A program made the position numbers and the translations under genes. A stretch of DNA of 5,038 bases from Acetobacterium sp. Lineage in GTDB: Bacteria; Bacillota; Clostridia; Eubacteriales; Eubacteriaceae. The notes below the pieces were generated by a model, which saw only the letters and a program-made list of their open reading frames with translations, was not told the DNA's origin and did not search any database. The stretch spans positions 1 to 5,038 of the forward strand of contig JAKLQL010000344.1 of the NCBI GenBank assembly GCA_022013395.1, read 5' to 3'. Shown here one piece after another: positions 1 to 5,038 of the stretch; position 1 is the first letter of the stretch; each line of letters opens with the position of its first letter.

Positions 1-902
1 AGTGCCATTTGTACGGCTCCTGCTGGTGCCGCCGGCATGAAGGCTTTTTTAGTTCGGTTATAGCCATAGGAAATCACTTGAACCGGTATTTTTTCAGTGC
101 TTAATTCCGCTGCTTTTTGCTTAGTGGTAATAATCATACCGGTATTCCCGTCCGCCGGATGGGTTTGGGAACCAAAGGTATGAATACCACCTTCAGCTAC
201 AGCTCGAAGTCTTTCCAGACCTTCTTTTGTTGTTTGGGTAACGCCCTCATCTTCGCTGATGACCAAAGTGCTTTTTCTTGATTTCAGTTCGATGGGGAAC
301 ATGTATTTTTTCTGGAAGGCGCGGTCATTTGCCAGGGCATCCGCATATTGTTCATAGCGCATTAAAGTTACTTCATCCGCTTCTGCCCTTGTGAAGCCGC
401 CTTCTTTGGCAACATTTTCGGCTGTTGTCAGCATCCCAAAGCCAGTTGAAGGATCTCGGTTGATATTGTCCATGTTGACATTCTCTGACAATACTTCACC
501 GCCTGGTCCCTGAGGATTTGGCCAGATAATATGGGGAGCATTTGAAATTTTATCAAACATCATGCAATAAGCGGTTGACAGGTTACCAGTTTCAACCGCC
601 AAAGCAGCTGAGTAAATGGTATTTGTTGATGTCGCACATGCGTGGGAAACTGCCATTCCCGGTATGCTTAACCCCATTTCGTTGGCTGCCCAGGATGCCC
701 CAAAGAACGATCCTGGTTGGATAATGGTATGTCCAAGATAAAGAAATTCAATCATCTGTAAATCAAAACCCTTTGCTTCGAAAAACCGTTTACTTGTATC
801 CGCCGCTAACTTAATCGAATTTTCATTCTGAAGACTTCCCTGCCATTTACAGAATGGTGTGCTGTAATATCCTCCATAAGGAATATATGCATTTTTAAAC
901 AT
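1..902 (-). CDS. Thiolase family protein (acyl-CoA acetyltransferase), 3' end beyond window
   Basis: Thiolases cleave 3-ketoacyl-CoA with CoA to acetyl-CoA and a shortened acyl-CoA, or run in reverse as a Claisen condensation, in the cytoplasm. The frame is open from an ATG at 902-900 to the window edge, giving about 301 residues; the family is usually about 390-400, so the C-terminal quarter with the second catalytic Cys and the GHP His is outside. Visible features are the nucleophile region SHACATS with Cys89, the segment GFGMLTTAENVA at 154-165 matching the family's MGxTAENVA, and HTFGSQTHPADGNTG at 241-255, which sits where typical thiolases have TAGNSSGINDGA. The start is supported by AAGGAG at 914-909, six nt upstream. 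It lies 122 bp downstream of the hydratase/dehydrogenase gene without an obvious terminator between, so co-transcription is likely. The sequence is divergent from classical FadA/AtoB (CATS rather than CGSG at the Cys), so chain-length preference is unknown; an SCP-x-like thiolase is an alternative. Confidence 0.88.
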   Translation of the reverse strand, partial: MFKNAYIPYGGYYSTPFCKWQGSLQNENSIKLAADTSKRFFEAKGFDLQMIEFLYLGHTIIQPGSFFGASWAANEMGLSIPGMAVSHACATSTNTIYSAALAVETGNLSTAYCMMFDKISNAPHIIWPNPQGPGGEVLSENVNMDNINRDPSTGFGMLTTAENVAKEGGFTRAEADEVTLMRYEQYADALANDRAFQKKYMFPIELKSRKSTLVISEDEGVTQTTKEGLERLRAVAEGGIHTFGSQTHPADGNTGMIITTKQKAAELSTEKIPVQVISYGYNRTKKAFMPAAPAGAVQMA

Positions 903-938
903 TATTTTCTCCTTCTTAATTTAGTTATTTCGTCATTC

Positions 939-1002
939 CGAAAGATCTGTGAACTTCGCTGCAGTTTACCCGAAACCAACCACTCAGCTCACAACACTTT
1001 CG
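939..1002 (-). other. Nested inverted repeats between hydratase/dehydrogenase and thiolase genes
   Basis: This part of the 122-bp intergenic gap (903-1024) can fold into one nested structure. On the plus strand CGAAAG (939-944) pairs with CTTTCG (997-1002), TGTGA (948-952) with TCACA (989-993), GCTG (958-961) with CAGC (985-988), and GTTT (964-967) with AAAC (973-976). The outer two stems are separated by symmetrical 3-nt internal loops. No T-run follows on the minus strand, so it does not look like an intrinsic terminator. It could be an RNA processing or stability element between co-transcribed genes, or chance pairing, since each individual stem is short. Confidence 0.35.
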
Positions 1003-1024
1003 CAAATATCTTGATTATTTTTAC

Positions 1025-3064
1025 TTATGCTTTTTTATACGCTGGTGCTTTTCCCGGAGGTGCTGTCAAACCAGCCCATGCATCTTCGGTTGTAAACATT
1101 TCGATCAGGCGTCCTAATTCCATTGTGATCGCTTCGTCAATTGATACTTTTGACTGGGCTTCCATCAGCTCATTTGCCACAATCAGAGCCAGCGGTGCTT
1201 TTTTACCGATGATTTTAATTGTTGTGTTGGCAAAATCTGCATCAACGCCATCTGGAACGATACCGTCCATGATTTTTTCCAGATTTTCATCAGCAAAGAT
1301 GGCTGTTTCATTTTCAAACCCATCAGCATCGGTATGACCCTGGTACTTGTCACGTTTCTCTTGAGTAGCAACTTTCTTAATGGTTGCTTCCAGTTGATCG
1401 ATGGTGGTCAGTTCGGTTATCATTCCCATCTGCAGAGCTTTTTCGGCGCTGATTGATTTACCAGTGAAAACATAGTATTTAGCCAGATCTTTTCCAACCA
1501 GTCTTTCCATTCGGATCATGCCACCTAAACCTGGATAGATGCCGATTCCGGTTTCTGGGAATCCGAAAGAGCCTGCTGCTGTTGCAACGATATACTGACA
1601 TGCCAGCGCCAATTCACTTCCGCCGCCAAGTGACAGTCCATCAACCACCGCGATTGTCGGTTTAACTGACGTTTCAAATCGTCTCAGTAATTCGTGACCT
1701 TTGCGGGTAAACTCAACGGTTCGTTCGAGGGTTTTATTTTCCATGTTTTCGATAAAGAATTTGATGTCTGCTCCGGCAATAAAAGCTTTTCCAGCGCCAA
1801 CAATGGCAATCGCTTTAACTGCTTCGTTACTTTCTGCTTCATCGAATTTCTTTTCCAGTTGATTGACAACCGTTTCATTCAGGGCATTCATGGCTTCTGG
1901 TCGATTGATGGTGATGTAAGCGATCTCCTCTTTGACTTCAAGTTCTACATATTTGAATTCAAATGGTTTTCCGCTTTCATTTTGTTTAACCAGTAATTCC
2001 GGCATTTTAAAGTCAGGATAACGCTTACACATGGCGTCAACAACTTCATAAACTTTGGCAATGCCAAGCTTGTTCATGATTTCGAATGGTCCAAATTTCC
2101 ATGCCAGACCAATTTTGGCACCACGATCGGTATCCTCGATTGAAGCAATCCCTTCGTCTACCAGTTGACACGCTACCCCTAATGAAGCACCGAAAAGGAA
2201 ATCGGTTACTTCTTGAATTTTTGATTCATCCACATCACCGCTTAAGTCGAAGAGCTCTTTTGATTCAACTTGGTCAATCAGACGTTGTGGTGCTGCATAG
2301 AAATTGCCAAGTTCGTCTTCCAGTGTTTTAGCCGAATGAACGGCAATTGGAACACCGGTCACGTTCATCAGTTCAAATGGTCCCATGCCGATACCAAATG
2401 CTTTTTTGCAAGCTGCTTCAATGGTGGGGATATTCGCAATTCCTTGTTCCAGAACCCGTACTGCTGAGACATAGAAAGGAATGAAGATTCGATTTACACA
2501 AAAGCCAGGTGAATCCTTTACAATGATGTTTGTTTTTGCATGTAGTTTTCCGATCAGTAATGCCATATTCAGGGTTTCTTCACTTGTTCCTTCATGAGGG
2601 ATTACTTCCAGCAGTCTGTTTTTGGCTGGGTGAAAGAAGTAATGCATCCCTACTACTTTGTCTGGTCGATTCGTCCATGCAGCCAGTTCGTGTACGTACA
2701 AACTTGAGGTATTGGTTGCAAAAATGGTTTTTGGATCACAAATCGCATCCAGCTTTTTGAACAGTTCACCTTTTATTTTCTTGTCTTCAAAAATTGCTTC
2801 AACAATCAAATCCATATCTGCAAGATCTTCGTAAGAGGTTGTTCCTTTAATTCTTTTTAAAGTTTCCTCCATTTTATCAGCGGTAATTACTTTTCGTTCG
2901 ACTGCTTGCTGTAGCATGTCGGTGATGATCCCAATGCCTCGTTCGACTTGAGCATCATTCATATCAACCAATGTTACATCCAAACCTTCTTGTGCCATCT
3001 TCTGGGCGATACCGCCACCCATATTTCCTGCACCAACAATACCAATTTTGTAGCCGTTGCTCAT
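1025..3064 (-). CDS. Bifunctional 3-hydroxyacyl-CoA dehydrogenase / enoyl-CoA hydratase (HAD-crotonase fusion)
   Basis: This cytoplasmic enzyme should hydrate enoyl-CoA to (S)-3-hydroxyacyl-CoA and oxidise it to 3-ketoacyl-CoA with NAD+. Residues 1-190 form the NAD-binding domain: GAGNMG at 11-16 and Asp34 at the end of strand 2, favouring NAD. Catalytic residues aligned to human HADH are Ser120, His141, Glu153 and Asn191 (SPGFCVNR). Two dehydrogenase C-terminal repeats follow, marked by GPFELMN at 229 and GPFEIMN at 325. Residues about 375-679 are crotonase: AGADI at 430-434, GGGSE at 480-484, and both catalytic glutamates, Glu484 and Glu504, at the 20-residue spacing seen in rat mitochondrial hydratase. 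Both activities should therefore be intact. Domain order is opposite to FadB/FadJ and matches the archaeal crotonyl-CoA hydratase/3-hydroxybutyryl-CoA dehydrogenases such as Metallosphaera Msed_0399. HYFFHP replaces the usual HFFNP after the catalytic His. The ATG at 3064-3062 has AAAGGAG (3077-3071) six nt upstream. It has its own strong promoter, and the thiolase follows. Confidence 0.95.
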   Translation of the reverse strand: MSNGYKIGIVGAGNMGGGIAQKMAQEGLDVTLVDMNDAQVERGIGIITDMLQQAVERKVITADKMEETLKRIKGTTSYEDLADMDLIVEAIFEDKKIKGELFKKLDAICDPKTIFATNTSSLYVHELAAWTNRPDKVVGMHYFFHPAKNRLLEVIPHEGTSEETLNMALLIGKLHAKTNIIVKDSPGFCVNRIFIPFYVSAVRVLEQGIANIPTIEAACKKAFGIGMGPFELMNVTGVPIAVHSAKTLEDELGNFYAAPQRLIDQVESKELFDLSGDVDESKIQEVTDFLFGASLGVACQLVDEGIASIEDTDRGAKIGLAWKFGPFEIMNKLGIAKVYEVVDAMCKRYPDFKMPELLVKQNESGKPFEFKYVELEVKEEIAYITINRPEAMNALNETVVNQLEKKFDEAESNEAVKAIAIVGAGKAFIAGADIKFFIENMENKTLERTVEFTRKGHELLRRFETSVKPTIAVVDGLSLGGGSELALACQYIVATAAGSFGFPETGIGIYPGLGGMIRMERLVGKDLAKYYVFTGKSISAEKALQMGMITELTTIDQLEATIKKVATQEKRDKYQGHTDADGFENETAIFADENLEKIMDGIVPDGVDADFANTTIKIIGKKAPLALIVANELMEAQSKVSIDEAITMELGRLIEMFTTEDAWAGLTAPPGKAPAYKKA
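2001..2093 (-). repeat. Segment duplicated at 4946-5038 (paralogous dehydrogenase coding sequence)
   Basis: This part of the fusion gene aligns colinearly with 4946-5038. The two share 25 identical bases at 2069-2093 and 5014-5038, and 14 identical bases at 2001-2014 and 4946-4959, with diverged sequence between. The pattern fits two paralogous genes under protein-level selection rather than a recent exact repeat. The 25-base identity reaches the window edge and may extend. Confidence 0.75.
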
Positions 3065-3078
3065 TTTATTCTCCTTTT

Positions 3079-3101
3079 TGACCTGTCATTCTTGACGGTC
3101 A
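3079..3101 (-). promoter_or_regulatory. Imperfect inverted repeat abutting the ribosome site of the fusion gene
   Basis: On the transcript strand TGACC and GGTCA form a 5-bp outer stem, and TCA and TGA an inner 3-bp stem around an AGAA loop, with small bulges between. The repeat ends one nt before AAAGGAG (3077-3071). If it folds it would sit directly against the ribosome site and could modulate initiation. The stem is short and bulged, so chance is a real possibility. Confidence 0.3.
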
Positions 3102-3122
3102 CTTCGTAATTCACTATCCTGG

Positions 3123-3156
3123 TTTATCAGCCATATGAAATCCATATCTTGATAAA
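3123..3156 (-). promoter_or_regulatory. Hairpin in the 5' leader of the fusion gene
   Basis: TTTATCA (3123-3129) and TGATAAA (3150-3156) are perfect 7-bp complements. Inside them ATATG (3133-3137) and CATAT (3143-3147) are perfect 5-bp complements around a 5-nt loop, with a 3/2-nt internal loop between the stems. On the transcript a TGG before and CCA after could extend the stem past an ATA bulge. It lies about 60 to 95 nt upstream of the ATG, inside the predicted leader. No T-run follows, so it is not an intrinsic terminator, and it does not match a riboswitch class I recognise. A role in mRNA stability or as a protein-binding site is inference. Confidence 0.5.
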
Positions 3157-3185
3157 TATCCAAACACAGTATTTTTGTATTCTCA

Positions 3186-3206
3186 TTCTAGAATCATATT
3201 CTAGAA
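3186..3206 (-). promoter_or_regulatory. 21-bp palindrome, probable repressor operator
   Basis: TTCTAGAAT and ATTCTAGAA form perfect 9-bp inverted arms around a 3-nt CAT centre. Each arm itself contains the 8-bp palindrome TTCTAGAA, at 3186-3193 and 3199-3206. The site starts about 14 nt downstream of the -10 box of a consensus promoter, at roughly +7 to +28 of the transcript, the position of a classical operator blocking initiation or early elongation. Size and symmetry suit a dimeric helix-turn-helix regulator; TetR-family proteins commonly control acyl-CoA degradation genes through such sites. No regulator gene is in the window, so the binding protein is unknown. Alternatively it acts as a 5'-terminal RNA hairpin. 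Confidence 0.65.
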
Positions 3207-3219
3207 CGTTGTTATATTT

Positions 3220-3247
3220 ATTATACTTATCATTTATAGATTGTCAA
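3220..3247 (-). promoter_or_regulatory. Consensus sigma-70/sigma-A promoter for the fusion gene
   Basis: The minus strand carries a perfect TTGACA (3247-3242), a 16-bp AT-rich spacer and a perfect TATAAT (3225-3220). Predicted transcription start is an A near 3213-3212, giving a leader of about 147 nt before the ATG at 3064. The promoter lies about 90 bp past the transporter stop codon, so the hydratase/dehydrogenase and thiolase genes can be expressed independently of the upstream genes. A fully consensus promoter is consistent with strict repressor control through the adjacent palindrome. Confidence 0.8.
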
Positions 3248-3338
3248 TAGCTTATTTGAATTTTTTAACCATTGCTGATCAAATCCACAATCGCAAATAT
3301 AGTTATTGGTATCCGATCTTTATTAAATCAACTGTTTA

Positions 3339-4685
3339 TCAATTTACTTCGGCAAGTTCATCCAGAGATTTCCCTTTAGTTTCTGTTTTTACCAGAAATA
3401 CCGCAGCCAATAGACCAATCATTGCCGGAATCACGTAAAAGTAAAATGATATGGCATAGCCTTGCCCCATCCCGATGATGATTCCGGCGATGATCGGCGC
3501 ACTCGCTCCACCGATTCGTCCAAATGCATGGCACCAGGATACTCCGGTATTTCGAAATTCAGTTGGATAAGCTTCGGCCATCAGCGGCTGAATGGCTGTA
3601 ATCGAGTAGTTTACAGCAAAACCCAGGAAAATACACGCCGCCAGAATCGCACCAAAACCACCGCCTACGGAAGCCATGATAATGACCGAAACTGCCGCCA
3701 CGCCAAATGAAATAATAAGATTCTTTTTTCGACCGACTGCTTCAGCCACAAAACCGGTTGAACAGTTTGCGATAATCGCTGCTGCATTTTGAGCGATCGC
3801 CAGTCCATAAGCGGAAGTCAGGGTTAAACCCTTTTCAAGCATTAATGAAGGCAACCAGGCATTGATACCATAAACGATAAAGCAGCCACAAAAATACATG
3901 ATCCAGATACCGGCGGTAATCCGAATATACTGTTTGGAAAAAAGTGCTTTCGGACCCGATTTTTTAGGCGATTTCGGGACGACTAACGCCTTGGGATCCC
4001 AATTCGTCATTTTTCCGGTTGCGACACGTTCAATATGCTGAAGCGCTTTTACGGCTTTTTCCCGGTATCCTTTGTTCGCCAGCCAATAAGCTGATTCCGG
4101 CATTTTTATGTACAGAAAAATCGCATATACTAGCGGAATTCCGCCAATCAGGTAACAAAGCCGCCAGCCATAGACAGGCACAATGGCAGTGGCAACCAGT
4201 CCGGCCAGTACCCAGCCAACAATCATCCAGGCCATCCCGAATGTAATAAAAATAGCTCGTTTGTTAGTCGGCGTTGATTCAGAATAGGTGGTGGTGACAA
4301 CGGGAATGCAGGCTCCCAATCCGATCCCCGCCAATACTCGGAAAATGGCAAACATTTCGAAGCTGTTCGAAAAATAAATCGGGATATTCATGAGGGAGTA
4401 CATTGCAATGGCAAACACTAATGTTTTTCTTCTACCTATTTTGTCCGAGATAATCCCTGCCAGGGCACCGCCAATAATCAAACCGATCAGGCTCCATGAT
4501 GATAGGCTCCCTTTGGCAATAGCGCTTAAGCCCCATTCTGCTGCGATCTGGGGCATTGTGTAAGATACAATCATATAGTCATAGCCATCAAACACCATCG
4601 CTATGCCCAGCATGAAGAATATCTGCCAGGTGAATTTATTAACACCCAGGGAATCCATAACTTCAGAAATACTATATTTACTCAT
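3339..4685 (-). CDS. MFS transporter, probable carboxylate/aromatic acid:H+ symporter
   Basis: An inner-membrane secondary transporter of the major facilitator superfamily; import of the free acid feeding the neighbouring CoA-dependent enzymes is the likely role. The 448 residues, about 12 hydrophobic segments and a central cytoplasmic loop at about 203-255 are typical. Visible family marks are DGYD at 33-36 in TM1, reminiscent of the acidic DGxD of the AAHS (PcaK-type) family; loop 2-3 motif GIISDKIGRRK at 77-87; RVLAGIGLG at 116-124 in TM4; PESAYWL at 196-202 after TM6; the half-repeat GFVAEAVGRKK at 311-321; YPTEFRNTG at 373-381; and ETKGKSLDEL near the C-terminus. The last features also occur in sugar-porter and NiaP-like transporters, so the substrate is not settled. 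The ATG at 4685-4683 has AAAGGAG (4700-4694) eight nt upstream. It follows the dehydrogenase gene by 175 bp and precedes the fusion gene by 274 bp. No frameshift or truncation is apparent. Confidence 0.9.
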   Translation of the reverse strand: MSKYSISEVMDSLGVNKFTWQIFFMLGIAMVFDGYDYMIVSYTMPQIAAEWGLSAIAKGSLSSWSLIGLIIGGALAGIISDKIGRRKTLVFAIAMYSLMNIPIYFSNSFEMFAIFRVLAGIGLGACIPVVTTTYSESTPTNKRAIFITFGMAWMIVGWVLAGLVATAIVPVYGWRLCYLIGGIPLVYAIFLYIKMPESAYWLANKGYREKAVKALQHIERVATGKMTNWDPKALVVPKSPKKSGPKALFSKQYIRITAGIWIMYFCGCFIVYGINAWLPSLMLEKGLTLTSAYGLAIAQNAAAIIANCSTGFVAEAVGRKKNLIISFGVAAVSVIIMASVGGGFGAILAACIFLGFAVNYSITAIQPLMAEAYPTEFRNTGVSWCHAFGRIGGASAPIIAGIIIGMGQGYAISFYFYVIPAMIGLLAAVFLVKTETKGKSLDELAEVN

Positions 4686-4735
4686 TGCGTCCGCTCCTTT
4701 TCCTTTTTGAGTTTTCCAAGAATTTCATAAACTAA

Positions 4736-4757
4736 CCATTTTGACCGGGCAAAATGG
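4736..4757. promoter_or_regulatory. 22-bp near-perfect palindrome upstream of the transporter gene
   Basis: CCATTTTG (4736-4743) and CAAAATGG (4750-4757) are perfect inverted arms, and the centre ACCGGG is itself nearly symmetric, so 10 of 11 base pairs match across the 22 bp. It sits 51 bp before the transporter ATG. No T-run follows on either strand, arguing against a terminator. It could be an operator, or an RNA hairpin in the leader. Its sequence is unrelated to the 21-bp palindrome at 3186-3206, so a different regulator would be involved. I found no strong promoter near it. Confidence 0.5.
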
Positions 4758-4826
4758 CGCATCGATATAAAGTCTATCAATGTTCATCGTTTACTGCTGT
4801 GCTTATCAGCGTGACTGATTTTTAAC

Positions 4827-4867
4827 CGCCTGATATTTCAACTGTTCTACTGATTGCAATTCAGGCG
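4827..4867. repeat. 7-bp inverted repeat spanning the stop codon of the upstream dehydrogenase
   Basis: CGCCTGA (4827-4833) and TCAGGCG (4861-4867) are perfect complements separated by 27 bp; the TGA stop codon (4863-4861) lies in one arm. A second small hairpin, ATCAG/CTGAT around a 5-nt loop, lies at 4805-4819. Neither is followed by a T-run on the minus strand, so neither is a convincing terminator; they might form a weak 3'-end structure for the dehydrogenase message. Confidence 0.25.
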
Positions 4868-5038
4868 ACATTTTCTGCTGCTCCAGGTTTAGCATAATTA
4901 ATTTCAAATGGCTCTTCTGTCACGTAATGTGTCAGCAACAATTTAGGCATTTTAAAGTCGGGAAATTGATTACTCATTGCATTCACACATTCATACACTT
5001 TTTTAATTCCAATCTTGTTCATGATTTCGAATGGTCCA
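4861..5038 (-). CDS. 3-hydroxyacyl-CoA dehydrogenase, C-terminal end only (5' beyond window)
   Basis: A reading frame enters from the right edge and runs 58 complete codons to TGA at 4863-4861. Its translation begins GPFEIMNKIGIKKVYE and matches residues 325-372 of the fusion protein at 29 of 48 positions without gaps, including PDFKMP. It is therefore the second C-terminal repeat of a dehydrogenase domain, whose usual role is NAD-dependent oxidation of 3-hydroxyacyl-CoA. It stops ten residues after the aligned block, with tail AKPGAAENVA, where the fusion protein continues into its crotonase domain, so this paralog carries no crotonase domain at that end. Whether the upstream part is a full-length dehydrogenase or a degraded copy cannot be seen. 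It has no stop inside the visible part and reads in the same direction as the transporter gene 175 bp downstream, so it may head the same transcription unit. Confidence 0.85.
   Translation of the reverse strand, partial: GPFEIMNKIGIKKVYECVNAMSNQFPDFKMPKLLLTHYVTEEPFEINYAKPGAAENVA

Noticed and set aside
542..724. Plus-strand open frame of 60 codons opposite the thiolase
   Set aside because: It is a shadow of the thiolase region that encodes the Cys89 motif, and lacks a ribosome site.
1011..1337. Plus-strand open frame of 108 codons opposite the 3' end of the fusion gene
   Set aside because: It is antisense to a well-supported coding region with intact crotonase motifs, has no ribosome site and no recognisable family features.
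1694..2760. Several plus-strand open frames of 65-100 codons opposite the fusion gene
   Set aside because: They are antisense shadows of a gene whose minus-strand frame carries complete catalytic motifs.
3248..3338. Possible terminator between the transporter stop and the fusion promoter
   Set aside because: I found only weak AT-rich pairing and no GC-rich stem with a T-run on the minus strand, so read-through into the fusion gene cannot be excluded.
3241..3438. Plus-strand open frame of 65 codons overlapping the promoter region and transporter 3' end
   Set aside because: It crosses the consensus minus-strand promoter and the transporter stop, with no ribosome site.
4019..4246. Plus-strand open frame of 75 codons opposite the transporter
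   Set aside because: Low-complexity shadow of membrane-segment codons; the minus-strand MFS motifs explain the sequence.
4741..4790. Promoter for the transporter gene
   Set aside because: AT-rich hexamers such as TTATAT occur, but none pairs with a credible -35 at 16-18 bp spacing.
4805..4823. Hairpin ATCAG/CTGAT followed by a T-run, resembling a plus-strand terminator
   Set aside because: The stem is only 5 bp and every gene here is on the minus strand, where no T-run follows it.
4861..5038. Interpretation of the right-edge frame as a decayed pseudogene fragment
   Set aside because: The visible 58 codons are open, conserve GPFEIMN and PDFKMP, and align without gaps; nothing seen so far indicates decay.

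Overview
The window looks like a carboxylate-uptake and anaerobic beta-oxidation locus from a low-to-moderate GC Gram-positive anaerobe. AAGGAG/AAAGGAG ribosome sites 6-8 nt before ATG, a sigma-A-type promoter and the protein style suggest a clostridial lineage. An acetogen such as Acetobacterium or Eubacterium would fit, but that is a guess from the look of the proteins, not a database match. All four genes lie on the minus strand, so reading order runs from high to low coordinates.

In reading order: (1) 5038-4861 is the C-terminal end of a 3-hydroxyacyl-CoA dehydrogenase that continues beyond the right edge. (2) After a 175-bp gap with a near-perfect 22-bp palindrome comes a complete 448-residue MFS transporter (4685-3339), resembling carboxylate/aromatic-acid proton symporters. 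(3) A 274-bp gap holds a consensus TTGACA/TATAAT promoter, a 21-bp palindrome just after the predicted transcription start, and a leader of about 147 nt with two possible hairpins. (4) Next is a complete 679-residue bifunctional enzyme (3064-1025), with the 3-hydroxyacyl-CoA dehydrogenase at the N-terminus and enoyl-CoA hydratase (crotonase) at the C-terminus. This is the reverse of the FadB/FadJ order. (5) A 122-bp gap can fold into a nested hairpin. (6) The last gene is a thiolase (902 to beyond the left edge), cut off after about 301 residues.

Together the enzymes supply three successive beta-oxidation steps: hydration of enoyl-CoA, NAD-dependent oxidation of 3-hydroxyacyl-CoA, and thiolytic cleavage. 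The transporter would bring in the free acid. An acyl-CoA synthetase or CoA-transferase and an acyl-CoA dehydrogenase would be needed and are not in view; the native substrate cannot be read from the sequence.

The most notable points are the reversed-order fusion next to a paralogous dehydrogenase that stops where the fusion enters its crotonase domain, and the promoter-plus-palindrome arrangement ahead of the fusion gene, which looks like a repressor-controlled switch. No RNA gene, insertion sequence, CRISPR array or convincing intrinsic terminator was seen.
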